Source: Butyrivibrio sp. INlla21
GTDB taxonomy: Bacteria; Bacillota; Clostridia; Lachnospirales; Lachnospiraceae
Reading direction: 5' to 3'
Assembly (NCBI RefSeq): GCF_900116875.1
Contig: NZ_FPCC01000003.1
Location: 1-64,000, forward strand
DNA length: 64,000 bases
Part shown: positions 50,787-59,660 of the stretch, in pieces
Layout: every line of letters starts with the position of its first letter
Position numbering within the stretch: position 1 is the first letter of the stretch
Translations under genes and position numbers: made by a program
The notes under the pieces: model-generated
Databases searched by the model: none
What the model saw: only the letters and a program-made list of their open reading frames with translations
Told to the model about the DNA's origin: nothing

Positions 50787-51746
50787 TTATCCCGTAACCT
50801 GTGTTGATTTTTTCTCAAGTGCACCGGGCTCAAGAAGCTGTGTAAGTTTGGCTGCATTCGGCTTTTCCATCTGAGCAAGGATGTCTCCTCTGTTCTCAAC
50901 GCTCATCTGCGCCAAAATACGAGCTACAAGCTGAATCTGATTCTCTGCTACCATCTCATCAAAGATCTTGGCAGCCTGTTTAGCCTTCATGCCCGAATAT
51001 GTTGTGGCGAATGCCTTAATGGCAGCTTCATCGAGGTCGCCTTCTTTAATCTCTTTATAAATTCGCTCGGCATCCTCGGGATTTATAGTCTCATACCACT
51101 GTGTATATGTTTCTGTAGACGGTGCGTTCTCACCGTTAACCATTTCCTCGTAAAACTGTTTACGCTGTTCATAAAATGCTTTTTGCTGTTGTTCAAAAGG
51201 TTCAAGCCTTGCCACTTCGGTTTTAAGCCTGTCTATTTCGGAAGCATACGCGCTGTTTTGCTCCATTTCATCCTGAAGAGCCTTCTCAAGCCTCTTAATA
51301 TAAGCATTGGCCTGTTCCGGAGTTGTGATAGAATCGGCATCTTCTACGGAAATGTCAACATTGGCACTATCCGGAAGTGATACTACCGCAACGTCGTCAT
51401 CCTTATCCAATACTTCATCCGGAAGGATAAGATTAAGATAAGGAACATCTTTAATGATCGGAGCCAAAATATCGGAACCGAAATTACCAACGTTCAGTTT
51501 GATCAAAAGGCACATAATGGCAAGCCAAATAAGAACAATTAGAAAAGTGATGACCAAAGTGGCAAGTCCGCCGGCGTCATCCCCGCTAAGATCGGCTGCT
51601 CTGTCGGCAAACTCTTTTTCTTTTACCCTCTGTTCTTTTCTCTGTTCGCGAAGCTGTTTTCTGTATTCTTTTTTATCAGCCTTAAGCTTGGCTTTTGCCG
51701 CCTTGGGATCGTCAAACGGCGGCATTGTTAAATTGGTATCTGCCAT
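50787..51746 (-). CDS. MotE/YlxF-like flagellar protein
   Basis: The 319-residue protein has a charged N-terminus, one transmembrane helix (about 60-85, LATLVITFLIVLIWLAIMCL), a coiled coil (about 140-205) and a C-terminal MgtE-N-like domain (VARILAQMSVENRGDILAQM, then NAAKLTQLLEPG). This is the layout of MotE and of YlxF, which lies between fliJ and fliK in Bacillus. MotE acts as a chaperone-like partner of stator or switch proteins in some bacteria; the role here is inferred from layout. Confidence 0.85.
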   Translation of the reverse strand: MADTNLTMPPFDDPKAAKAKLKADKKEYRKQLREQRKEQRVKEKEFADRAADLSGDDAGGLATLVITFLIVLIWLAIMCLLIKLNVGNFGSDILAPIIKDVPYLNLILPDEVLDKDDDVAVVSLPDSANVDISVEDADSITTPEQANAYIKRLEKALQDEMEQNSAYASEIDRLKTEVARLEPFEQQQKAFYEQRKQFYEEMVNGENAPSTETYTQWYETINPEDAERIYKEIKEGDLDEAAIKAFATTYSGMKAKQAAKIFDEMVAENQIQLVARILAQMSVENRGDILAQMEKPNAAKLTQLLEPGALEKKSTQVTG

Positions 51747-51748
51747 GA

Positions 51749-52207
51749 TCAGTTATTCTCCTGTTGTCTCTGTCCGTAAGTAAAACTGCTTCTCTGGTCG
51801 TTTTCCTTGGCTTCTTCCTGTTTTTCTTCTTCAAGATATTCAGCGTAGGCTCTTTCCCTCAAGGTTTCCTGCATCTTTCTTTCCTGGATGGCCCTTGTGA
51901 GCCTGACACGAACCTTTTCCACTTCCGCCTCATGTTCCTGAACAATCTTGTACTGCGAAGCGATCATAACGTCCATCTGCGCAGTCGCATACTGATTGTC
52001 GAGAATATCCTGAAGCGGAAGAGTCTCTTCATTTCGAAGCTTCTCGGCTTCGATAAGATAATTCTCTTTTCTGTTTATATATTCATCCAAAATATCATAC
52101 TGCCTGTTAAGCTCGGCCTGGGCAGCGGCAAATTCCATTTTTATCTGCCCTTCGGTCTTTTGCTTGATATTTAGGACACTTTGCATTCTATAGACAAATC
52201 TCGCCAT
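51749..52207 (-). CDS. fliJ: Flagellar export chaperone FliJ
   Basis: The 152-residue protein is almost entirely coiled coil (MARFVYRMQSVLNIKQKTEG, with RLTRAIQERKMQETLRERAY), the pattern of FliJ. It helps the FliI ATPase and escorts export chaperones. The assignment relies on this pattern and its position after fliI. Confidence 0.92.
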   Translation of the reverse strand: MARFVYRMQSVLNIKQKTEGQIKMEFAAAQAELNRQYDILDEYINRKENYLIEAEKLRNEETLPLQDILDNQYATAQMDVMIASQYKIVQEHEAEVEKVRVRLTRAIQERKMQETLRERAYAEYLEEEKQEEAKENDQRSSFTYGQRQQENN

Positions 52208-52226
52208 ACACTACCACATATAAAAA

Positions 52227-53585
52227 TCAATCGGCAAAAATGTTTAAAAGCATATCTCTGATCTGTTCAAAAGAGAATTTCTCATCCGTTTCCTGCATAA
52301 GAAACTCATTAACACGTTCTATCTTGGATACGGCATAATCGATATTCTTATTGGCACCTGCTCTATAAGCGCCGATATTGATAAGATCCTCGGCGTCATT
52401 GTATGTGGCAAGAACGTTTTTAAGCTTTCCCGCGGCTTTTTTATGCTCGGGATCGGCTATTGCCGACATACATCTGGAAATACTCGCAAGAACATCTATC
52501 GCAGGATAGTGATTCTTTTGCGCAAGCTTTCTGTTAAGAACGATATGTCCGTCCAAAATACCTCTGGCGGTATCGGTAATGGGTTCATTCATGTCATCAC
52601 CGTCTACAAGAACGGTATAAAGACCTGTTATGGATCCTTTTCTTGATCTGCCGGCTCTTTCAAGGAGCTTGGGCATCTCTGCGTAAACACTGGGCGGATA
52701 TCCTCTCGAAACAGGAGGTTCTCCGCTGGCAAGTCCTATTTCTCTCTGTGCCATGGAAAAACGGGTAAGCGAATCCATCATAAGAAGAACATCTTTACCC
52801 TTATCTCTGAAATATTCGGCTATAGAAGTAGCCGTCTTGGCAGCTTTAAGTCTCTCAAGCGCAGGTTTATCGCTGGTTGCACAAACAACGATGGATCTCT
52901 TCATACCTTCTTCGCCAAGGTCTCGTTCGATAAACTCTCGAACTTCCCTTCCACGCTCTCCGATAAGTGCGATAACATTGATATCGGCCTGAGTATTTCT
53001 TGCAAACATGCCAAGGAGTGTACTCTTTCCGACACCGGAACCTGCAAATATTCCGATACGCTGGCCTTTTCCGACTGTAAGCAGTCCGTCAACGGCCTTA
53101 ACACCGAGAGAAAGCACATCCGATATCGGGTCTCTTGTCATTGGATCCGGCGGCTGATTTTCAACAGAATAGGCAACTCCGCCTTCGAGCATAGTACCTT
53201 TTCCAAAGCTCGTTCCGTCAATCCTTCCGAGTCCGTCGAGAGTCTTTCCCAGAAGTCCCTCTCCAACATTAACGCGAAGCGGCGAATCGGTATTCTCAAC
53301 AATACTTCCGTTACCGATTCCGCTGGTATTTTCATAAGGCATAAGCTGAACATGATTGTCTTTAAACCCGACAACCTCAGCCATTGCAGGTCTTTCGACA
53401 TGTTCAGTCGCAGACTCATTGTCTTTTTTCTTAGGATAAATAAGACAGATGTCACCAAGCTTAGCATCGGGACCCGCAGATTCAATGGTAAGGCCGATAA
53501 CATTGACGACCTTGCCTCTCATGCGATAAAAAGGCGCGGTCTGCATCTTTTTATATTTTGAAAAATCAATAGACGATGTAAGCAT
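52227..53585 (-). CDS. fliI: Flagellum-specific ATPase FliI
   Basis: The 452-residue type III export ATPase has Walker A in GIFAGSGVGKSTLLGMFARN, Walker B VLLMMDSLTRFSMAQREIGL, the ISRCMSAIADPEHKKAAGKL stretch and FliI-like SRGYPPSVYAEMPKLLERAG. It powers docking and unfolding of export substrates with FliH and FliJ. Confidence 0.97.
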   Translation of the reverse strand: MLTSSIDFSKYKKMQTAPFYRMRGKVVNVIGLTIESAGPDAKLGDICLIYPKKKDNESATEHVERPAMAEVVGFKDNHVQLMPYENTSGIGNGSIVENTDSPLRVNVGEGLLGKTLDGLGRIDGTSFGKGTMLEGGVAYSVENQPPDPMTRDPISDVLSLGVKAVDGLLTVGKGQRIGIFAGSGVGKSTLLGMFARNTQADINVIALIGERGREVREFIERDLGEEGMKRSIVVCATSDKPALERLKAAKTATSIAEYFRDKGKDVLLMMDSLTRFSMAQREIGLASGEPPVSRGYPPSVYAEMPKLLERAGRSRKGSITGLYTVLVDGDDMNEPITDTARGILDGHIVLNRKLAQKNHYPAIDVLASISRCMSAIADPEHKKAAGKLKNVLATYNDAEDLINIGAYRAGANKNIDYAVSKIERVNEFLMQETDEKFSFEQIRDMLLNIFAD

Positions 53586-53615
53586 AGGCAGTTCCTTCTT
53601 TTTTCTTCAAATTTA

Positions 53616-54491
53616 CTATCTCTTTTTTCTGTCAAAAGAAAGAAGCTTCAGCTTCCTTGAAATCTCTTTAAGCTCTACGCCGAGACTGCAGTCGAATACC
53701 CCACTGTCAGACTCGATCATGCACTCGTTCTCTTTAAGAAGCGGATCTTCAATGATCTCCATCGTGGTATTCGGTGAAGTTATGCACGCATCCAGAGTTT
53801 CCTTATGATCCATTATCTCGTCATAGTCATCGGATGAAACATGAACGATAAGGTCATTTCCGGGCTCAATTCGACCGAGAGTACTCTTCAAAAGATGTAA
53901 GATAATACCCTTATCTTCTCTAAGGTCGATATCAAATACGTGCTCATATATCTGTGTAAGAACATCAACCATCTCGGGTTCTATCTCATCTACGAGCTGC
54001 TGATACTCTTTATCAAGCTCCTGTTTGTGCGCTTCAGCCTCCTGTTTAATGGCTTCCGCTTCGGCAACGCCCTCATTATAACCGGCGTTAAAGCCTTCTG
54101 TTCGTCCCTCTTCAATAGCCTGATTTCTGATATTTTCAGCCTGTGCATTGGCATTTTCTATGATCATATCAGCCTGCTCCTGCGCCTGCTGGAGCTTAAG
54201 ATCGATCTCAGCCTGCATTGCTTCCATGTCAAATTGAGGGTCAGGAAAAGAACCAAGCATGCCCTGATCTTCCGTGAGCTGAGTAAGCTGGTTCATATCT
54301 ATTCCGGGTGTGAATTCCTCAGGAGCACCTTCCTCCTCAAAGCCCTCTTCCGTTGCCATCTGAGCTCTTTGGCGTTTAATTTCCTGCTCCTGATATTCTT
54401 CTATTTTTTTGTTGGCAAGTTCGTTATTGTCAATTATGCGGGCTTCACCTTGACCAAAGCTTACATAACCGGCCTTAAAAAGATTAGACAA
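53616..54491 (-). CDS. fliH: Flagellar assembly protein FliH
   Basis: The 291-residue regulator of FliI has an N-terminus SNLFKAGYVSFGQGEARIID, Gln/Glu-rich coiled coil with Gly-spaced repeats (EGRTEGFNAGYNEGVAEAEA), and a C-terminal domain (LREDKGIILHLLKSTLGRIE). The start is the TTG at 54491: an in-frame stop lies just before it and no ATG appears for 44 codons. The gene overlaps fliG by 8 bases. Confidence 0.92.
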   Translation of the reverse strand: MSNLFKAGYVSFGQGEARIIDNNELANKKIEEYQEQEIKRQRAQMATEEGFEEEGAPEEFTPGIDMNQLTQLTEDQGMLGSFPDPQFDMEAMQAEIDLKLQQAQEQADMIIENANAQAENIRNQAIEEGRTEGFNAGYNEGVAEAEAIKQEAEAHKQELDKEYQQLVDEIEPEMVDVLTQIYEHVFDIDLREDKGIILHLLKSTLGRIEPGNDLIVHVSSDDYDEIMDHKETLDACITSPNTTMEIIEDPLLKENECMIESDSGVFDCSLGVELKEISRKLKLLSFDRKKR

Positions 54492-55518
54492 CTAGCTCAT
54501 CACCTCCGCCTCTGGAGATTACGATCTCGCCGGAATCTTCAAGCTTTCTGATAACGTTAACAATCTTCTGCTGTGCTTCTTCAACATCCTTCATACGAAC
54601 AGGACCCATAAAATCCATATCCTCTCTGATCATTGCAGCAAGACGTTTGGACAGGTTGTTAAAGATAGCATTCTGAACCTGCTCGGTAGCACCCTTACAT
54701 GCAAGAGCAAGGTCACTGTTCTCAACTTCACGCAGCACTCTCTGAATAGAACGGTCGTCCAGAAGGAGAACGTCCTCGAATACGAACATTTTCTTTCTGA
54801 TCTCGTCGGCAAGCTCGGGCTCTTCGATCTCGAGAGTCTCCATGATATGCTTCTCCGTTGCACGATCTACTGTGTTCAAGATCTCTACAACAGCATCTAC
54901 GCCGCCGATAATCGTATAATCCTGATTTACCAAAGAAGACAGCTTGGATTCCAACACTTTTTCCACTTCCTTTATGGTATCCGGACTTGTTCTGTCCATG
55001 GTCGCAATTCTCTTGGCAACATCTGCCTGTCTGTCAGGCGGAAGAGCCGAAAGAATGAGCGATGAATGTGCAGGTGACATGTATGACAAAATAAGAGCGA
55101 TGGTCTGCGGATGCTCGTCCTGAATAAAGGTAAGTATCTGAGACGGCTCGGTCTTTCTGATAAACTCGAAGGGCTTAACCTGAAGTGAAGCGGTAAGCTT
55201 ACTGATAACATCGAGAGCCTTATCTTCACCGAGGGCTTTTTCAAGAAGCTCTTTGGCGTAATTGATACCACCTTCCGCAATATACTGTTGCGCAAGACAG
55301 ACACCGTAAAACTCTTCAAGAATTGCCTCCTTGATCTGCGATGTTACGCTCCTTGTGTTGGCAATCTCAAGAGTAAGCTCCTCAATTTCCTCTTCCTTGA
55401 GATGTTTGAATATGGCGGATGACTTCTCAGGTCCTAAAGCTATAAGAAGTATTGCCGCTTTTTGTGTGCCGGTAAAATCCGCGGTAAGCGGATTGGTTCC
55501 TCTCATCCCAGCGTCCAT
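54484..55518 (-). CDS. fliG: Flagellar motor switch protein FliG
   Basis: FliG (344 residues) starts with TGTQKAAILLIALGPEKSSA, has the middle HPQTIALILSYMSPAHSSLI and the C-terminal torque helix region (DVLLLDDRSIQRVLREVENS, then LALACKGATEQVQNAIFNNL and RLAAMIREDMDFMGPVRMKD). It is a rotor component that contacts MotA. It is encoded between fliF and fliH. Confidence 0.97.
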   Translation of the reverse strand: MDAGMRGTNPLTADFTGTQKAAILLIALGPEKSSAIFKHLKEEEIEELTLEIANTRSVTSQIKEAILEEFYGVCLAQQYIAEGGINYAKELLEKALGEDKALDVISKLTASLQVKPFEFIRKTEPSQILTFIQDEHPQTIALILSYMSPAHSSLILSALPPDRQADVAKRIATMDRTSPDTIKEVEKVLESKLSSLVNQDYTIIGGVDAVVEILNTVDRATEKHIMETLEIEEPELADEIRKKMFVFEDVLLLDDRSIQRVLREVENSDLALACKGATEQVQNAIFNNLSKRLAAMIREDMDFMGPVRMKDVEEAQQKIVNVIRKLEDSGEIVISRGGGDELVV

Positions 55519-55592
55519 AATTCTACCCTCTTGAAACTTTTATTTGTATATATTATTAAGTTAAAATACTTAGATGCTCAAAATTAAATATA

Positions 55593-57209
55593 TCAACCAA
55601 AATCCTCATTGAGCCAGTTGCGAAGAAGTGTCGCAACGGCTTCGGGATTCTCATCAACAAACTTATCGATAAGTCTCTTAGTCTCAGATCCCGTATCAAT
55701 CTCGATATCTTCAAGAACTTCCTCAGGCTGTGACTCGAGAAGTGATTCAACCGAAAGCGGTTCGGGTTCGGGCTCTTCCTCTGTCTTTTTCTGCATCCAC
55801 ATACTTCTGACGATAATGAATGCCAAAAGTCCGAGAATAATGAGTATCATCAGTATCTGAAGGATATCTGTAAGAGTCATCCTCGATCCTGTTCTGTCAA
55901 AGAATACATACTCATTATTGGCCGTCATCGCAACATTCTCGGGGCTGATACCCGTTGCCTTGGAAACAACATTTATCATATCCTCGGGAACCTCGGTCGG
56001 AATAGGCTCCTTGTTTGCGATCTTAAACTCATTCCATGTCATGTTTTCATTCTCAGCAGGATCATAATCCTCTTCTTTCATGACAATGTAGTTGATCGCA
56101 GTAACAGATATTGATGAATCCGAGTACTTTATAGCACCCGGCTGATTGGTCCTTGTGGTTATCTTCTCGTTGGGAAGATAATCCCTTGATTCCTCGTTGA
56201 TATTCGAACTTGAATTGTTATTGTCCTGAGTTACGTATGTGGTCTCATCATCGGCATTGGTATCCGTTCCCGGAATTCCGCTGATACCGTTTACGTTCTC
56301 CGCAGTATAAATATCCTCATGACTAAGCACACCCTGCGTCTGATCTTCAGCGGGTGTATAAGTATGATCTACAGTCTCTTCATGAGAAAAATCCATGACA
56401 AGATTACTTGCAACCTCTATATCATCATACTGCTTGGTTCCAAGTAATACTTTCTTCACTTCATTTTTAACTATCTGCTCAGCCTTGGCTTTAACAGACA
56501 GCTGTGTGCTTGCCATTCCGGAAGTGGTTGTGTCCTCGTCTCCGGAAAAGAGCATGTTTCCGTTAGTATCAAGAATAACAATATTCTGAGTATTGTCATT
56601 ACCTATAGCCTTGGCAACGGCCTTTGCAAGGAAAGCCGCATTATCTTCCGAAAATTCGGCGCCCTCTGCAAGTTCCAATAATATGCTGGCGCTTGACTGT
56701 TCCTTATTACCGATAAGTGTTCCGTCATTATCCGGAATATGGAGATTGACGTTGGCACTTTTTATTGCGCTGAACTTTTGGATAAAGTCGGATTCCAGCC
56801 TACTCTCCAAGTAAAGCACATATTTCTTTTGTTTGTCTGATTCCGTTGTTGAAAAACTGCCGCTTGTGACATTATCGATACTGTAAGCGTATGATTGAAT
56901 ATCATTGGCTCCAAGCAACAGATTGGCATTGGCCTGATCTTTTTTAAGTACTTTGAATTCCAATCCGTCATCGGAAATCTTGTAGTTAATAGAGTTAGAA
57001 TCAAGAAGCTCTTTTATCTCTGAAGCTTCTTTCGTAGAATTGGCGGTAGCCAAAGGAATATACTGAGGCTGATTAAGTACGGAAACCGTTATAATTATGG
57101 TCAGTAATATAACAGAACCCGCCCCAACAACGAGTGTTTTCTGTTTTGCAGTAAATTGATTCCACCAGTCGAGAATTTTCTGCCACAAGGCCTTAAGTCT
57201 TTCAGCCAT
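55593..57209 (-). CDS. fliF: Flagellar MS-ring protein FliF
   Basis: The 538-residue FliF has two transmembrane helices (about 25-45, LVVGAGSVILLTIIITVSVL, and about 440-462) flanking a periplasmic ring-building part (SNSINYKISDDGLEFKVLKK, YVLYLESRLESDFIQKFSAI, then VNLHIPDN). The C-terminus (KRLIDKFVDENPEAVATLLR, then NWLNEDFG) binds FliG. It is full length. Confidence 0.97.
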   Translation of the reverse strand: MAERLKALWQKILDWWNQFTAKQKTLVVGAGSVILLTIIITVSVLNQPQYIPLATANSTKEASEIKELLDSNSINYKISDDGLEFKVLKKDQANANLLLGANDIQSYAYSIDNVTSGSFSTTESDKQKKYVLYLESRLESDFIQKFSAIKSANVNLHIPDNDGTLIGNKEQSSASILLELAEGAEFSEDNAAFLAKAVAKAIGNDNTQNIVILDTNGNMLFSGDEDTTTSGMASTQLSVKAKAEQIVKNEVKKVLLGTKQYDDIEVASNLVMDFSHEETVDHTYTPAEDQTQGVLSHEDIYTAENVNGISGIPGTDTNADDETTYVTQDNNNSSSNINEESRDYLPNEKITTRTNQPGAIKYSDSSISVTAINYIVMKEEDYDPAENENMTWNEFKIANKEPIPTEVPEDMINVVSKATGISPENVAMTANNEYVFFDRTGSRMTLTDILQILMILIILGLLAFIIVRSMWMQKKTEEEPEPEPLSVESLLESQPEEVLEDIEIDTGSETKRLIDKFVDENPEAVATLLRNWLNEDFG

Positions 57210-57253
57210 GTATTCTCCCTCCCCAAAAAACTAAAAAATAAATCTAAAAAACA

Positions 57254-57598
57254 TCAGATTTGCATCTGAGTAAGCTCTCTGTAAGCAGCAAGCGCTCTGT
57301 CTCTGATGGCCGTTGTATATTGAAGAGCCATCTGCGCTTTCTGAAGAGCAATTGAAAGATCGTGGGTATTGTCCGTCTGTCCGAGTGCCCATTTGATCTC
57401 TTCATTCTCTGCGTCAGATAAATAAGCATTGGTTGTATGGATATTCTCCACAGCCTTATCAAAGAACACTGAAAAAGCCTGCTCATTGCCCTTCTGATCG
57501 CTACCGAGAACGTTATATACTCTGCTGTTAGCCTTCTCAGCATTCCTGATAACAGGTGATGATACGTTTCTAAGCTGAGAAATATCAAGTGATGCCAT
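57254..57598 (-). CDS. fliE: Flagellar hook-basal body protein FliE
   Basis: FliE (114 residues) joins the MS ring to the rod. Conserved parts: FSVFFDKAVENIHTTNAYLS and the C-terminal DLSIALQKAQMALQYTTAIR with AAYRELTQMQI. Another open frame over the same bases (57244-57588) has no family pattern. It is encoded between flgC and fliF. Confidence 0.95.
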   Translation of the reverse strand: MASLDISQLRNVSSPVIRNAEKANSRVYNVLGSDQKGNEQAFSVFFDKAVENIHTTNAYLSDAENEEIKWALGQTDNTHDLSIALQKAQMALQYTTAIRDRALAAYRELTQMQI

Positions 57599-57642
57599 AT
57601 AAATATCCTCCCAAAAAGATACTCATAATAATTCCGAGATCA

Positions 57643-58089
57643 TCAGCCCTGTCCGAGCTCAAGACCTCTTGTTGCGATATTCTTGCTTGCATTAAATGCA
57701 GTTGCATTGGCCTCATAAGAACGGCTTGCGTCTATGAGGTTGGTCATCTCTGTGACCGTATTTACATTGGGATATGTAACGTAACCGTTCTCATCCGCAT
57801 CGGGATGTGAAGGATCGTAAACAATATTCATCTGAGTCCAGGTATCATCCTGAACCTTGGTAACCTTAACGCCGCGTCCCGAATAATGGTCCATTCTCTC
57901 GTTAAGAATTCTTGAGAACGGAGTCTGTGAGCCTTTCTCAGCAAAAGTAACCACTTTTCTTACATAAGGGCTTCCGTTCTTGGTTCTTGTTGTATTTGCA
58001 TTGGCAATATTCTCAGAGATTATATCCATACGAAATCTCTCAGCAGTCATGCCCGATGAATTGATATTAAAAGAATCAAATATACTCAT
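57643..58089 (-). CDS. flgC: Flagellar proximal rod protein FlgC
   Basis: FlgC (148 residues) has the rod N-terminus (FNINSSGMTAERFRMDIISE with NIANANTTRT) and C-terminus (NVNTVTEMTNLIDASRSYEA with NATAFNASKNI). It follows flgB with a 14-base gap. Confidence 0.97.
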   Translation of the reverse strand: MSIFDSFNINSSGMTAERFRMDIISENIANANTTRTKNGSPYVRKVVTFAEKGSQTPFSRILNERMDHYSGRGVKVTKVQDDTWTQMNIVYDPSHPDADENGYVTYPNVNTVTEMTNLIDASRSYEANATAFNASKNIATRGLELGQG

Positions 58090-58103
58090 ACTCTATCCCT
58101 CCG

Positions 58104-58499
58104 TTATGATGACTTCGTTACCATTTGAAGGTTCTTGAACTCTGCATTAAGCCCTTCCATAAGCCCCTGGTACTTAAGCTGGTTGGCAGCCAGAGTTACG
58201 TTCTCAGTATCTATATCGACATTATTCCCATCGGTTCTGTATGAGAAATTGGAATAATCATTAACTACTCTTGCCTTAAGATGCTTATCCTTAAGATCGC
58301 CGACCTTCTGATCCATGGTCTTATACTTGGAATGACCGAGTGCTCTTTCAAGCTCAGCCTCAAAGTTAAGATCCTGCCTCTTATAGCCCGGAGTATTAAC
58401 ATTGGCAATATTGTTGGAAAGTACTTCATTCCTTGTCCAGGAGGCATCTGCCGCCTTATCAAGGACGTTGATGTAATCAAAAACATTGCTGTTAATCAT
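58104..58499 (-). CDS. flgB: Flagellar proximal rod protein FlgB
   Basis: FlgB (131 residues) is the first gene of the flagellar block. Motifs: ASWTRNEVLSNNIANVNTPG with YKRQDLNFEAEL, and NNVDIDTENVTLAANQLKYQ. GAGGAGG precedes the ATG, immediately next to a 10-bp inverted repeat in the leader. Confidence 0.97.
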   Translation of the reverse strand: MINSNVFDYINVLDKAADASWTRNEVLSNNIANVNTPGYKRQDLNFEAELERALGHSKYKTMDQKVGDLKDKHLKARVVNDYSNFSYRTDGNNVDIDTENVTLAANQLKYQGLMEGLNAEFKNLQMVTKSS

Positions 58500-58513
58500 A
58501 TCTCGCCCTCCTC

Positions 58514-58626
58514 GATACCAAAAATGAACATAATGATAGATACAGTTTTGGTATCATACTTATATTTATAATAGAATTATTTTGTTCAAAATACAAGCAA
58601 AATATACTTTATCTTGTGCTTGTATT
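58514..58626. promoter_or_regulatory. Regulatory region of the flagellar operon with three inverted repeats
   Basis: Three perfect inverted repeats lie between codY and flgB. GATACCAAAA/TTTTGGTATC is at 58514-58523 and 58546-58555, directly before the flgB ribosome site. TATTTTG-TT-CAAAATA is at 58578-58593. AATACAAGCA/TGCTTGTATT is at 58590-58599 and 58617-58626. On the minus strand TTGAAC and TATAAA or TAAATA elements lie around 58565-58588 but with poor spacing, so the promoter itself is not fixed. The middle repeat is CodY-box-like only in outline (ATTTT...AAAAT). Confidence 0.6.
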
Positions 58627-58640
58627 AAAAACTCACTACA

Positions 58641-58680
58641 AAATATATAAAAAGGATTTATCAAAAACGATAAATCCTTT
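58641..58680 (-). terminator. Terminator of codY
   Basis: AAAGGATTTATC (58651-58662) and GATAAATCCTTT (58669-58680) are perfect 12-bp inverted repeats with a 6-base loop. On the minus strand the stem is followed by TTATATATTTT. It lies about 50 bases after the codY stop. Confidence 0.82.
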
Positions 58681-58729
58681 CATCAAATTCCATCCTGATA
58701 TGAATTTGCATATTATGCCAAAAGCCTTA

Positions 58730-59509
58730 TTACATCTCTTGTTTGAGCTTTTTAATTTCGGAGAAGACAACATCATTCGTGACTTTGATATATGTTCCCT
58801 TCATTCCCGAAGATCTTGATTCTATAACGCCCGCACTCTCAAACTTTCTAAGTGCATTAACTATAACGCTTCTTGTTATGCCGACTCTGTCCGCAATCTT
58901 ACTTGCTACAAGAACGCCCTCCATTCCGTCAAGCTCATCAAATATATGAATAATGGCTTGCATCTCGGAAAAAGAAAGTGTGCTGATCGCCGATTTAACA
59001 ACCGCAAGCTTTCTGTTTTCTTCAGCGTTCTCTTCGTTGACGGCTCTTAGCATCTCGAGTCCGACTACCGTCGTTCCGTATTCGCAAAGTATAATGTCAT
59101 CAATATCATACGGAACCTTGGTCTTATAGATAAACAAAGTTCCCAGTCTCTCACCCGCTATCTCGATAGGAGTAATTATTGCCTGAAATTTGGAGCTGTC
59201 CAGCCCTTCAAATCCAAGCGTCTCAAGGTTTACATTTTCCTTGGTGGATAGAATGGTAAGAAGTCTTTCGTTAAGCATCGGATCGATGAATTCACCAACC
59301 GTTGCGGCAAGCATCTTACTTAACGAATCAACGCCTACGCTCTCACCTATTCCGAGAACCTTGCCTTTTTTACTGATAACAAACATATTAGAAGACAAAA
59401 TGTCGCACAACACTCTGCAGATATCATTGAATACGACCTTCCCGGAATTGCTATTGTGTAATAGTTTACCAATCTTACGGGTCTTATCCAAAAGTTGAAC
59501 ACTACTCAT
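58730..59509 (-). CDS. codY: GTP- and branched-chain amino acid-sensing repressor CodY
   Basis: CodY (259 residues, the exact family length) represses starvation-response genes when GTP and isoleucine/valine/leucine are plentiful. It has an N-terminal GAF-like sensor (LLDKTRKIGKLLHNSNSGKV, then ERLGTLFIYKTKVPYDIDDI) and a C-terminal winged helix (ASKIADRVGITRSVIVNALR with KFESAGVIESRSSGMKGTYI). ATG at 59509 has AAGGAG upstream; an earlier in-frame reading from 59545 is rejected. As in Bacillus it lies just before flgB, and Bacillus CodY represses the fla/che operon. Confidence 0.97.
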   Translation of the reverse strand: MSSVQLLDKTRKIGKLLHNSNSGKVVFNDICRVLCDILSSNMFVISKKGKVLGIGESVGVDSLSKMLAATVGEFIDPMLNERLLTILSTKENVNLETLGFEGLDSSKFQAIITPIEIAGERLGTLFIYKTKVPYDIDDIILCEYGTTVVGLEMLRAVNEENAEENRKLAVVKSAISTLSFSEMQAIIHIFDELDGMEGVLVASKIADRVGITRSVIVNALRKFESAGVIESRSSGMKGTYIKVTNDVVFSEIKKLKQEM

Positions 59510-59573
59510 TAAAAATATCTCCTTTTGTTGTCCAAATAGCGACAATTTATTATATACACTATTGTAATCATAT

Positions 59574-59610
59574 CATAAAAAAATAGGCGCTTCAAACCAC
59601 AAAGCGCCTA
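59574..59610 (-). terminator. Terminator of topA
   Basis: TAGGCGCTT (59584-59592) and AAGCGCCTA (59602-59610) form a perfect 9-bp stem; on the minus strand TTTTTTTAT follows. It lies 50 bases after the topA stop and just before the weak codY promoter region (TATAAT near 59552 on the minus strand). Confidence 0.88.
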
Positions 59611-59660
59611 CAATTATGAAAAAAAGCTAAAGTTTTCTAAAAATTCAATCAAATTATCAG

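Noticed and set aside
57244-57588. Alternative minus-strand frame over fliE
   Set aside because: The frame 57254-57598 carries all FliE motifs; the other has none and the two overlap fully.
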